Below, one piece after another: positions 1-7,319 of a stretch of DNA of 8,196 bases; within the stretch, counting starts at the first letter, position 1, and every line of letters begins with the position of its first letter. A program made the translations under genes and the position numbers. The DNA is from Verrucomicrobiales bacterium. Lineage in GTDB: Bacteria; Verrucomicrobiota; Verrucomicrobiia; Limisphaerales; SXQI01. A model generated the notes under the pieces. It saw only the letters and a program-made list of their open reading frames with translations, had not been told where the DNA came from and made no database searches. The stretch is taken from the NCBI GenBank assembly GCA_028293365.1, contig JAQGOX010000898.1, positions 1 to 8,196 on the forward strand, read 5' to 3'.

Positions 1-253
1 AACAATCCCGATGCAGAGAACAAGGAGGGGTAGCGCTAAAAATAAGTAGACTTACATATAGTAAACTTGATAAACATGAGCCGAAGCTCGCGCTGGGCTT
101 GATGGTCACAGACGTATGTTCGGTGACACTGTTCTTTGGCATTTGATCGGAGCGAAGTGGAAAATAACCGGCGGCCGAGCACGCGCGCGGTCCGCCGCAT
201 GTTTGTTTTTAGTCGTACCATGGCAAACCTGAAGCGGCCGAAAAGGGATTCAA
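1..253. other. Region without a convincing gene
   Basis: No reading frame here looks like a real protein. A minus-strand frame covering roughly 36-389 is rich in Cys, Phe, Arg and Ser, has no family motif, and runs through the short repeats, so it is probably chance. The first 33 bases are open to a TAG at 31-33 and could be the last codons of an upstream gene, but ten codons cannot show this. A strong purine-rich Shine-Dalgarno-like stretch at 23-29 has no start codon at a usable distance. A GTCAC/GTGAC inverted pair (105-109 and 123-127) encloses a 13-nt loop and is too short to call. Confidence 0.5.
169..210 (+). terminator. Possible terminator-like GC hairpin
   Basis: CGGCGG at 169-174 is the exact reverse complement of CCGCCG at 192-197, giving a 6-bp GC stem around a 17-nt loop that contains an alternating CG run. 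A T-rich stretch (201-210, eight T in ten bases) follows three bases later. This fits a weak intrinsic terminator for something transcribed rightward from outside the window. The loop is longer than usual and no gene ending just upstream is visible, so it may be fortuitous. Confidence 0.25.
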
Positions 254-393
254 AAACACAATCTCGCAGGCAGGACACGAAAAAAACTCGATTGGGACGG
301 GTGGGGACACAATAAAAACACGATTTTTTCAGAGAAGACACGTTAAACACGTAAAACACACAATAAATATTTTTTTCCTGAAAGGACACGATC
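254..393. repeat. Phased array of short ACAC-centred repeats
   Basis: Nine degenerate 10-mers with a consensus close to RRACACGATT start at 254, 273, 284, 305, 316, 336, 345, 354 and 384. Examples are AAACACGATT at 316, GGACACGATC at 384 and GGACACGAAA at 273. Gaps between starts are 19, 11, 21, 11, 20, 9, 9 and 30 bases, all near multiples of ten, so most copies would face the same side of the helix. Longer exact sharing includes ACACAATAAA at 307-316 and 358-367, and AGGACACGA at 272-280 and 383-391. The plus strand is very poor in T between the copies, and short A- or T-tracts lie between many of them. It sits 104 bp upstream of ackA. The role is unknown: a cooperative regulator site, curved promoter DNA, or a decayed minisatellite are all possible. 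Confidence 0.55.
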
Positions 394-445
394 TAGTGCG
401 CGGACGGCAAAATAAGAACTCTCACAGCTACCGCACTTTTTGCTG

Positions 446-465
446 GGGACCTTAACGAAGGTTTC
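446..465 (+). promoter_or_regulatory. Small hairpin in the ackA leader
   Basis: ACCTT at 449-453 pairs perfectly with AAGGT at 458-462 around an AACG tetraloop. In RNA the stem extends to eight pairs (446-453 with 458-465) if two G-U pairs are allowed. It ends 31 bases before the chosen ackA start and is not followed by a T run, so it is not a typical terminator. It could be a 5' leader structure affecting stability or translation of the ackA-xfp transcript. No promoter with good -35 and -10 boxes was found near it. Confidence 0.3.
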
Positions 466-496
466 TCAATTAGCCTGATTGGCGCAATTGGAACAA

Positions 497-1684
497 ATGA
501 AATCGATTCTTTCCATAAACGGAGGCTCCTCCAGCATTAAATTTGCGCTGCATGAGCGTGGGGAGCCCTTGAAACGACAGTTTCACGGCCAGATCCAGGG
601 CATCGGCAGAAAAGGAGCGAAGCTCACCATCACGCATTCAAACGGGCAGCGCCGCGAAAGCGAGCGGCCAAAGTCAGACTTCAAATCGGCGGTAAAGTTC
701 CTGATAGAGTTCCTTGAGAACGAAGTGGCTTTCGATTCCGTCGCGGGTGTCGGACATCGGTTGGTGCACGGAATGCAGCATGTTGCTCCAGAGTTTGTGA
801 CGCAGGCGCTTCTCGACGAGTTGCAGAAAATCAGCCCTTTCGATCCAGAGCATTTGCCCCAGGAGATTGGTCTCATTGAGGAGTTTCGAGGACGTCATCC
901 CGCTCTGCCGCAGATTGTCTGCTTTGATACCGCCTTTCACCGCGACATGCCCCGTGTGGCAAAGCTGCTCCCGATTCCACGGAGGTTCGATGCGAAAGGA
1001 ATTCAGCGTTATGGGTTTCACGGTATTTCCTACGCCTTCCTGATGGAAGAGTTGGCGCACGTTGGCGATCCTGCAGCTTCGCACGGACGCGTTATTCTGG
1101 CGCATCTCGGAAATGGCGCTAGTCTGGCAGCCGTGCGTGATGGAAGGAGCATCGACACAAGCATGGGTTTCACACCGGCTGCAGGATTGGTTATGAGTAG
1201 TCGAACCGGAGATATGGATCCCGGCCTCGCCAGTTACCTGATGCAGTCTGAACAAATGACCCCGGCGCAATTTCAAAAGATGGTGAATCATGAATCGGGT
1301 TTGCTCGGAATTTCCGAACTCAGTTCCGACTTGCGGGAGCTTCTTGCTGCGGAAAAAACAGACCGGCGCGCTGCGGAGGCCATCTCACTGTTTTGTTACC
1401 AGGCTAAAAAATGGATTGGATCATTCGCTGCTGTCCTAGGTGGACTCGATGCGCTCGTTTTTGCCGGGGGAATCGGCGAGAATAATCCGCAAATACGGAG
1501 CCGTATCTGTGAAGGGTTGGGCTTTCTCGACATTGAGATCGATGAAGCTCGCAATGCGTCCGGTGCTGCGGTGATTTCGACAGACCAATGCCAAGTCCGG
1601 GTAAGGGTCATTCGAACGGACGAGGAACTGATGGTTGCACGGTCGGTGGAGCGCATGCTCGGGTCCTCAACAACGACGAAATAG
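497..1684 (+). CDS. ackA: Acetate kinase
   Basis: Cytoplasmic enzyme of the ASKHA fold, interconverting acetyl phosphate plus ADP with acetate plus ATP. At 395 residues it matches the usual family length of about 400. Visible signatures are the N-terminal phosphate loop INGGSSSIKF (N8), GHRLVHG (R88), FDTAFH (D144), RYGFHG (H175), the HLGNGAS block at 203-209, SSRTGDMDPG (R236), the AGGIGEN adenosine block at 323-329, and TDEE (E376/E377). The residues named in brackets line up with the family's substrate-binding and catalytic Asn, Arg, Asp, His, Arg and Glu. The ATG at 497 is preferred over an in-frame TTG at 479 because family members begin directly with the M-K-x-I-L-x-I-N strand. The Shine-Dalgarno is weak (GGAAC, about 5 bases upstream). 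The stop overlaps the ribosome-binding site of the phosphoketolase gene 9 bases downstream, so the two are surely co-transcribed. In the cell it should convert the acetyl phosphate made by that enzyme into ATP and acetate. Confidence 0.96.
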   Translation: MKSILSINGGSSSIKFALHERGEPLKRQFHGQIQGIGRKGAKLTITHSNGQRRESERPKSDFKSAVKFLIEFLENEVAFDSVAGVGHRLVHGMQHVAPEFVTQALLDELQKISPFDPEHLPQEIGLIEEFRGRHPALPQIVCFDTAFHRDMPRVAKLLPIPRRFDAKGIQRYGFHGISYAFLMEELAHVGDPAASHGRVILAHLGNGASLAAVRDGRSIDTSMGFTPAAGLVMSSRTGDMDPGLASYLMQSEQMTPAQFQKMVNHESGLLGISELSSDLRELLAAEKTDRRAAEAISLFCYQAKKWIGSFAAVLGGLDALVFAGGIGENNPQIRSRICEGLGFLDIEIDEARNASGAAVISTDQCQVRVRVIRTDEELMVARSVERMLGSSTTTK

Positions 1685-1687
1685 GAG
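1683..1687 (+). promoter_or_regulatory. Ribosome-binding site for phosphoketolase
   Basis: AGGAG lies six bases before the ATG at 1694 and overlaps the TAG stop of ackA (1682-1684). This fixes the phosphoketolase start and points to translational coupling of the two genes. Confidence 0.8.
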
Positions 1688-1693
1688 TGAACT

Positions 1694-4144
1694 ATGGAAA
1701 CAAAAACTCTCAGTACCGAACTGTTGCAGCGAATGAATGCCTGGTGGCGGGCGGCAAACTATTTGTCGGTCGGCCAAATTTATCTTTACGAGAATCCGCT
1801 CCTGAAGAAGCCCCTCAAACTCACCCACATTAAACCACGGCTCCTGGGACATTGGGGAACAACGCCGGGCTTAAATTTTATTTACGTGCACCTGAATCGT
1901 ATCATCAAAGAACACGATTTGGATGTGATCAATATTACCGGACCGGGACATGGCGGGCCCGGCCTGGTAGCCAATGCTTATCTCGAAGGAACTTACAGCG
2001 AGGTTTACCCGAATATTTCACGGGACGAAGAAGGTCTAAAGCGGTTATTTAAACAATTCTCCTTTCCCGGCGGAATTCCCAGCCACGTGGCCCCTGAAAC
2101 TCCGGGCTCAATTCATGAGGGAGGTGAACTTGGCTATTCCCTCTCACATGCATTCGGGGCCGCATTCGACAATCCGAACCTCCTCGTTGCATGTGTCGTT
2201 GGCGACGGCGAAGCGGAAACCGGTCCGCTGGCAACGAGTTGGCATTCGAATAAATTTCTGAATCCAGTCCACGATGGAGCGGTTCTACCCATTCTGCATC
2301 TGAACGGATACAAGATTGCAGGACCCACCGTTTTGGCGCGTATTCCGCGCCCGGAACTGGAAGCTCTTTTTCGAGGCTATGGCTACAAGCCCTGGTTCGT
2401 AGAGGGCGACGACCCCGTGAAAATGCACCAATTAATGGCTTCCACATTCGACTCAGTGTTGGCAGAGATTCGACAAATTCAGCGGGATGCCAGGACGAAC
2501 GGTTTTAAGGCAAGACCGCAGTGGCCAATGATAATCCTGCGATCGCCCAAGGGGTGGACCGGTCCAAAGGTTGTCGATGGCAAACCGACCGAGGGGACGT
2601 TCCGGTCGCATCAAGTGCCAATGGGCGATATGGATCAGCCGGGTCATGTAAAAATTCTGGAGAAATGGCTGGAAAGTTATCGGCCACGGGAATTGTTCGA
2701 CGCGAACGGCAGACTTTTCCCCGAAATTGCTGAACTCGCACCCAACGGGAAACGGCGCATGAGCGCCAATCCTCATGCAAACGGAGGGCTCCTGTTAAGA
2801 GATCTCCGTGTGCCGGATTTCCGAAACTACGCACTGAACATTCCGAACCCCGGCGGGTTGAGCGCCGAATCAACCCGGGTTCAGGGGGAGTTTATTCGCG
2901 ACGTAGTGAAAATGAACCCCGACAACTTTCGCGTGTTTAGTCCCGACGAAACTTCCTCCAATCGCTGGGGCGCCTTGTTCGAGGTCACGGACCGCTGCTC
3001 CACTGCGGAAATTGTCCGAGGGGACGAGCATGTAGCGTCGAATGGCCGGGTCATGGAGATGCTAAGCGAACATCAGTGTGAAGGCTGGCTGGAAGGCTAT
3101 CTGCTCACCGGCCGCCACGGCTTTTTCTCCTGCTACGAAGCGTTCATTCACATCGTCGATTCGATGTTTAATCAGCACGCTAAATGGCTGAAGGTCTCAA
3201 ATCAAATTCCCTGGCGCCAGCCCATTGCCTCTCTGAACTACCTGCTTTCTTCGCACGTTTGGCGTCAGGATCATAACGGTTTCAGTCATCAGGATCCGGG
3301 GTTCATCGACCACGTCATGAACAAAAAAGCAGAGATCATCCGGGTTTATTTACCGCCCGATGCAAATACCCTTCTCTCGGTGACCGATCATTGCCTCCGC
3401 AGTCGCAACTACGTGAACGTGATCGTGGCGGGAAAACAGCCCGCTCCGCAGTGGCTCGATATGGATGCTGCGATCAAACATTGCGCCGCCGGCATTGGGA
3501 TTTGGGAATGGGCCAGCAATGACCGCGGCAGCGAGCCTGATCTGGTTATGGCCTGCGCAGGGGATGTGCCCACGCTGGAAACACTGGCTGCGGTCGAGTT
3601 GCTTCGCCAATATTTTCCTGAGTTGAAAATCCGGGTCATCAATGTGGTTGATTTGATGAAGCTCCAGCCCCGCACGGAGCATCCGCATGGTCTCACCGAT
3701 AACGATTTCGATTTGCTATTTACCGCGGATAAGCCGGTGATTTTCGCCTATCACGGTTATCCCTGGCTGATTCATCGGCTCACTTATCGACGAAAGAACC
3801 ATCCAAATCTGCACGTTCGCGGTTACAAGGAAGAGGGAACCACCTCGACACCGTTCGATATGGTGGTGCTGAACGATCTGGACCGTTTTCATCTGGTTGC
3901 CGACGTGATCGATCGGGTCCCGCAACTCGGGGCGAAGGCGGCTTATGCCAGGCAGGCAATTCGAGACAAGCTGATCGAACATAAAGAATACATTGCCCGC
4001 CATGGCGAAGACATGCCTGAAATCCGGAACTGGAAATGGCAGCAACACGCCCAATCCAAAAAATCGAAAGGTTTCGGCCGGGCGCGAAAGAAAAACATTC
4101 CGTCAGGATTGAGCCGGGAGAAAGAAGAGGAACAGTTGCGCTAG
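1694..4144 (+). CDS. xfp: Xylulose-5-P/fructose-6-P phosphoketolase
   Basis: Thiamine-diphosphate enzyme that cleaves xylulose 5-phosphate (and usually fructose 6-phosphate) with inorganic phosphate to acetyl phosphate plus glyceraldehyde 3-phosphate or erythrose 4-phosphate. The 816 residues cover all three family domains: N-terminal ThDP domain (about 1-370), middle pyrimidine-binding domain (about 400-600) and C-terminal domain (about 610-782). Seen directly are GHWGTTPG (H53), GPGHGGPG (H86), SHVAPETPGS (H131), the ThDP/metal motif beginning GDGEAETGP at 170, SHQVP (H306), the SEH motif (E459, transketolase-type glutamate), and DHNGFSHQDPG (H527, H532). These fit the catalytic His/Glu set known from bifidobacterial enzymes. 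The C-terminal block with YHGYPWLIH and GYKEEGTTSTPFDM is typical. Odd: about 34 charged residues (783-816, Lys/Arg-rich near 789-800) follow the WKW where the family normally ends. Paired with ackA it forms a phosphoketolase shunt yielding ATP; no phosphotransacetylase gene is adjacent. Whether xylulose or fructose phosphate is preferred cannot be read from sequence. Confidence 0.97.
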   Translation: METKTLSTELLQRMNAWWRAANYLSVGQIYLYENPLLKKPLKLTHIKPRLLGHWGTTPGLNFIYVHLNRIIKEHDLDVINITGPGHGGPGLVANAYLEGTYSEVYPNISRDEEGLKRLFKQFSFPGGIPSHVAPETPGSIHEGGELGYSLSHAFGAAFDNPNLLVACVVGDGEAETGPLATSWHSNKFLNPVHDGAVLPILHLNGYKIAGPTVLARIPRPELEALFRGYGYKPWFVEGDDPVKMHQLMASTFDSVLAEIRQIQRDARTNGFKARPQWPMIILRSPKGWTGPKVVDGKPTEGTFRSHQVPMGDMDQPGHVKILEKWLESYRPRELFDANGRLFPEIAELAPNGKRRMSANPHANGGLLLRDLRVPDFRNYALNIPNPGGLSAESTRVQGEFIRDVVKMNPDNFRVFSPDETSSNRWGALFEVTDRCSTAEIVRGDEHVASNGRVMEMLSEHQCEGWLEGYLLTGRHGFFSCYEAFIHIVDSMFNQHAKWLKVSNQIPWRQPIASLNYLLSSHVWRQDHNGFSHQDPGFIDHVMNKKAEIIRVYLPPDANTLLSVTDHCLRSRNYVNVIVAGKQPAPQWLDMDAAIKHCAAGIGIWEWASNDRGSEPDLVMACAGDVPTLETLAAVELLRQYFPELKIRVINVVDLMKLQPRTEHPHGLTDNDFDLLFTADKPVIFAYHGYPWLIHRLTYRRKNHPNLHVRGYKEEGTTSTPFDMVVLNDLDRFHLVADVIDRVPQLGAKAAYARQAIRDKLIEHKEYIARHGEDMPEIRNWKWQQHAQSKKSKGFGRARKKNIPSGLSREKEEEQLR

Positions 4145-4189
4145 CTCGCGACGACAGTATGCCATCGCCCGAGCGGGACAGCTACCACC

Positions 4190-4939
4190 TTAAGTCGGGA
4201 AAGCAGCGGACCGTGGAGCGCCAGGCATTGAAGGTGGCGTTATAGTGACAACGCCGCGATGGACTAATACTGCAAAAACTGCTCCGGCAATCGCATAAAT
4301 CAGTCCGATAACGAGTAAACATTCAGGCCCAAATGTCACATCGGTCAATGCACCTAAAAATCCTCCGCAACCGAAGGCGCAAAATACAAACGATAAAAAG
4401 CGCAGTTTCCAATACTCAATTTGGCCATGCCGCATCCAATGGCCCAACATGACTCCGATATCTGTTACAATACCCGTAACATGAGTGGTTCGAATCATTA
4501 ATCCACAGTAGCTGCTCGTCAGGGCATTTTGCAATCCGCAGGCCATCGAGAGAGCGGGCAGTCCAATCCGCCTCCCATGCAGAAGAAGGTAAGCGCCGAG
4601 GGCAATCAGAAATCCTTCAACAATGAGCGCAATTCCATAGCGGCGGCTGGGGACGAGCTTCCACGCTCCCACCATCACTCCCGCCAGTGCGGCTCCTGTT
4701 AAAAACCCCAGTATGATCGTCACGGACGCCCAGATATCGGAAAGTCGGTGTTCGGCCACGTTTCCACCTAGATGAGAAACGGCACCGCTCATATGACTGA
4801 CGGGGGTCCGAAAAAAACCGAGCACAACTGAATTCACGAAACCGGCTGCACCCGCCAGCGCCATCGCTCCCGGCAAGAGGTGCTTGATCGATCGGTGGGC
4901 AAGCTTCTTATCAAGTGGCTGGGGATGCGAATACGGCAT
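4190..4939 (-). CDS. DUF1275 (YoaK-like) integral membrane protein
   Basis: A 249-residue polytopic membrane protein with about six hydrophobic segments, near residues 20-42, 68-92, 100-120, 127-147, 178-200 and 205-227. The family signature is clear: AGFVNSVVLGFF followed by THVTG-like SHMSGAVSHLG near 32-58, and the ACGLQNALTSSYCGLMIR - TTHVTG - VTDIGVMLG stretch at 133-166. Family members are conserved inner-membrane proteins of unknown function, and nothing here reveals a substrate. The gene is convergent with xfp (45 bp between stops) and divergent from the exported TIM-barrel gene, so it is probably transcribed alone. The start at 4939 is the first ATG of the frame; its ribosome-binding site is poor (GAAG about 8 bases upstream). 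The C-terminal tail after residue 230 is Pro/Ser-rich. Confidence 0.9.
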   Translation of the reverse strand: MPYSHPQPLDKKLAHRSIKHLLPGAMALAGAAGFVNSVVLGFFRTPVSHMSGAVSHLGGNVAEHRLSDIWASVTIILGFLTGAALAGVMVGAWKLVPSRRYGIALIVEGFLIALGAYLLLHGRRIGLPALSMACGLQNALTSSYCGLMIRTTHVTGIVTDIGVMLGHWMRHGQIEYWKLRFLSFVFCAFGCGGFLGALTDVTFGPECLLVIGLIYAIAGAVFAVLVHRGVVTITPPSMPGAPRSAAFPT

Positions 4940-4956
4940 GCAAAATCTTCGCGCTC

Positions 4957-4984
4957 AATTTGCGCTCTCCAGAGGCAGTGTCAA
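4957..4984 (-). promoter_or_regulatory. Possible sigma70-type promoter for DUF1275 gene
   Basis: Read on the minus strand, a perfect TTGACA lies at 4984-4979. After a 16-base spacer, CAAATT at 4962-4957 is a weak -10 (three of six consensus positions). Transcription would start close to 4950, leaving only a short leader before the ATG at 4939. The -35 box is good and the -10 poor, so this is tentative. Confidence 0.35.
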
Positions 4985-5133
4985 TTTAACAAATCAAATG
5001 ACGCGACATGAGTCAGTATCCATTGTTCCGCTGTCTTATGAGTCTGCACAATATAAAGAATGGTATTCGTCTGAACCTTTCTACGGTTGAAAAAAGATTT
5101 TTGCGCGGCACTTCCAAAGGTAGTATCACAGCC

Positions 5134-7176
5134 ATGAACTCCCGATTATTTCGTCTTCGCGGGCTTGCACTTTATTTCGCCATATCCTTTGCAATTTCGG
5201 GTGCAGTCGCGGCCGAAGTTCAATGGACCAATCTTTCGAGCCGGAAAGGTGATCTGCCAGTCCCGGGCGAATCGACGCAACAAACCGGCAATCTCATCGC
5301 GGACTTGGACCGCGATGGAGTTCAGGATTTCGTTCTCGCCTTTCGCGCCAAAGCTCCGGCCTTGGTTTGGTACCGGCGAAATGCATCCAGTTGGGATCGC
5401 CTTGTGATCGAGCCGCAATTTCTCACCGTCGAAGCAGGCGGTGCCGCCTACGACATCGATGGCGACGGCGACCTGGATATAGTGTTTGGCGGCGATTGGC
5501 AGAGCAACGAAGTCTGGTGGTGGGAAAATCCATTCCCAAATTTCGATCCAAACGTTCCCTGGAAACGGCACACCATCAAAAAGAGTGGCCAGACGCAGCA
5601 CCACGACCAGGTATTCGGTGATTTCGAAAACACCGGCAAACCGCAACTTGTTTTCTGGAATCAGGGTGCGAAATCGCTTTTCATCGCGGAGATTCCTTCC
5701 GACCCACGACAGGTTTCGGTCTGGCCTTACAATCCGGTTTACTCCGGCGAAGCTGGGGAAAAGGGTGATTCCGCCGGAGGCTTTAAATACGCCGAAGGTG
5801 CTTCAGCAGCCGATATCGACGCGGATGGAGTTGTCGATCTGCTTGCCGGAAACTACTGGTTTAAATATCTCGGCGGGGGAAAGTTCAAACCAATCAAGGT
5901 GGGAGAGATCGGTGGCCGCATTTGTGCTGGCCGCCTGATTGAAGGAGCGAAATATCCTCAGATAATTATTGCCCCCGGCGACGGCTCAGGTCCTCTCCGC
6001 TGGTATGAATGCCTCGGCGATCCGCAAAAAGAAGCCGATTGGAAAGGACATGACCTCCTCGATAGACAAATGATCCACGGTCATACCCTCGATGTAGGCG
6101 ATGTGGATCATGATGGACACCTCGATATTTTCGCTGCCGAAATGGCCAAGTGGACCGAGAAACGCCCCGATTCGGACAACTCCAAAGCGGAAGCCTGGGT
6201 CTTTTACGGTGACGGAAAAGGCAATTTCCGAAAGACCGTGCTTTCGACCGGGCAGGGCTTCCACGAAGGGAAACTTGCCGATCTTGATGGTGATGGCGAT
6301 CTCGACATTTTGAACAAGCCCTACAACTGGGAAGCGCCTCGTGTGGATGTCTGGCTAAACAATGGAACCGGCCCACGCAAACACGCTGGCACCGGTGCAA
6401 GTTTCAAAGGTCCGCTCGGACTGCAGCTTTATTCGCTCCGTCACCATTTCGCAAAGAACGTGCCTCTCGCGCTCGATTATGTTCACAATTTCGGTTTCAC
6501 CGAAATTGAAGGAGGTAGCTACAAATATCCACCGGCCGTTTTTACAAACATGCTTGCCGCGCGCGGAATCAGAGAGGTCAGCACGTTTGCCGATTATGCG
6601 AAGCTGCGTGATGATCCAGATGCTGTGATCCGTGCCGCGCAGGCCCTCGGAGTCGAATATGTTGTTTGCGGTTGGATTCCACACGAGAAAGGGCATTTCA
6701 CCGAGCAGAATGCACGGGAAGCGGCAGGCATCTTCAATCGTTCTGGCGGGCAATTAAGAAACGCGGGTCTCCGTCTGGCCTTTCATCTCCACGGTTATGA
6801 ATTTCAGCCGTACCAGGACGAGACGTTATTCGACCTTCTGGTCAAGGAAACCAGGCCGGAGCTTGTCGGTTTCGAACTCGACGTTTTCTGGGCCGTCCAT
6901 GGCGGAGCCGATCCGGTCAAATTATTGCGGAAGTACGGCAGTCGCTTTGCCTTGATGCACATTAAAGATCTGCGAAAAGGCGCGCAGGGCGATCTCACCG
7001 GCAGTGCGCCCGATGACGACAGCGTTCCCGTTGGCGACGGTCAGGTGGACTGGCCCGCGGTTTTGCGTGAGGCTCAGCGCGCTGGAGTCAAACACTACTT
7101 CATTGAAGATGAATCAGTGGCCGCGATCTACCAGATTCCCCGCACGTTGCGTTACCTCGAGACCGTTTCGTGGTGA
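5134..7176 (+). CDS. Exported FG-GAP/VCBS propeller fused to xylose-isomerase-like TIM barrel
   Basis: Exported 680-residue two-domain protein. Residues 1-27 form a signal peptide: basic start, hydrophobic LALYFAISFAIS, cleavage near AVA-A. Residues about 28-410 carry FG-GAP/VCBS propeller repeats with acidic calcium-binding loops at 57-65, 107-115, 227-235, 323-331 and 383-391 (pattern DxDxDGxxD), plus a degenerate loop near 163-171. After a short linker, 426-680 is a sugar-phosphate isomerase/epimerase-like (AP_endonuc_2) TIM barrel: GLQLYSLR, EIEGG (E459), FHLHGYEF (H551, H553), ELDVFW (D583), LMHIKDL (H609) and YFIEDE (E658). Most of the His/Asp/Glu metal ligands expected in this family seem present, so the domain is probably active, but the substrate is unknown. 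The frame is open from 5008, yet the ATG at 5134 is chosen because it begins a proper signal peptide; AAAGG lies 13 bases upstream. It appears monocistronic. A role in periplasmic or outer-surface carbohydrate processing is inference. Confidence 0.88.
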   Translation: MNSRLFRLRGLALYFAISFAISGAVAAEVQWTNLSSRKGDLPVPGESTQQTGNLIADLDRDGVQDFVLAFRAKAPALVWYRRNASSWDRLVIEPQFLTVEAGGAAYDIDGDGDLDIVFGGDWQSNEVWWWENPFPNFDPNVPWKRHTIKKSGQTQHHDQVFGDFENTGKPQLVFWNQGAKSLFIAEIPSDPRQVSVWPYNPVYSGEAGEKGDSAGGFKYAEGASAADIDADGVVDLLAGNYWFKYLGGGKFKPIKVGEIGGRICAGRLIEGAKYPQIIIAPGDGSGPLRWYECLGDPQKEADWKGHDLLDRQMIHGHTLDVGDVDHDGHLDIFAAEMAKWTEKRPDSDNSKAEAWVFYGDGKGNFRKTVLSTGQGFHEGKLADLDGDGDLDILNKPYNWEAPRVDVWLNNGTGPRKHAGTGASFKGPLGLQLYSLRHHFAKNVPLALDYVHNFGFTEIEGGSYKYPPAVFTNMLAARGIREVSTFADYAKLRDDPDAVIRAAQALGVEYVVCGWIPHEKGHFTEQNAREAAGIFNRSGGQLRNAGLRLAFHLHGYEFQPYQDETLFDLLVKETRPELVGFELDVFWAVHGGADPVKLLRKYGSRFALMHIKDLRKGAQGDLTGSAPDDDSVPVGDGQVDWPAVLREAQRAGVKHYFIEDESVAAIYQIPRTLRYLETVSW

Positions 7177-7311
7177 AGCCACACTTGTCGGTTGAGAATG
7201 TCCGGGACGACTCTGCATAACCGCGCACGCTGCCCACATCATACCGACTAGCGGCAGGCATGCGAGTATCAGGATTCCGAGCGAAGCAAATTCGTTTCTT
7301 TCTTTGTGCAT
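7114..7311 (-). CDS. Possible small single-pass membrane protein
   Basis: A 65-residue frame that I do not recognise. A charged start (MHKERNE) is followed by one strong hydrophobic helix (about residues 10-32, LGILILACLPLVGMMWAACAVM) and then a polar tail. The helix-coding part lies wholly in the gap after the TIM-barrel gene; only the C-terminal 20 or so codons overlap that gene's 3' end on the other strand. No convincing ribosome-binding site precedes the ATG. It could be a real small membrane protein or a chance frame. Confidence 0.25.
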   Translation of the reverse strand: MHKERNEFASLGILILACLPLVGMMWAACAVMQSRPGHSQPTSVASPRNGLEVTQRAGNLVDRGH

Positions 7312-7319
7312 GAGCTTAA

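Noticed and set aside
1..33. Possible C-terminal tail of an upstream gene ending at TAG 31-33
   Set aside because: Ten codons give no evidence of coding; other frames are also open here.
36..389. 117-residue minus-strand frame over the upstream region
   Set aside because: Composition is unlike a folded protein (Cys/Phe/Arg/Ser-rich), no family motif, and its valine-phenylalanine repeats simply reflect the DNA repeat array.
479..496. TTG start for acetate kinase, adding six residues
   Set aside because: Family members start directly at the strand beginning at the ATG at 497, and TTG has no better ribosome-binding site.
674..1291. 205-residue antisense frame inside ackA
   Set aside because: Shadow of a strongly conserved gene on the other strand, with no recognisable motif.
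4144..4174. Hairpin between the convergent xfp and DUF1275 genes as a shared terminator
   Set aside because: Only a 5-bp stem (GCTCG/CGAGC) around 21 bases, with no T run on either strand.
5052..5057. TATAAA as -10 box for the exported protein
   Set aside because: No acceptable -35 at 16-18 bases upstream; the nearest TTGTTC is 23 bases away.
5008..5133. Upstream ATG (5008 or 5038) as start of the exported protein
   Set aside because: It would put 32-42 polar residues before a clear signal peptide; the ATG at 5134 begins the signal peptide directly.
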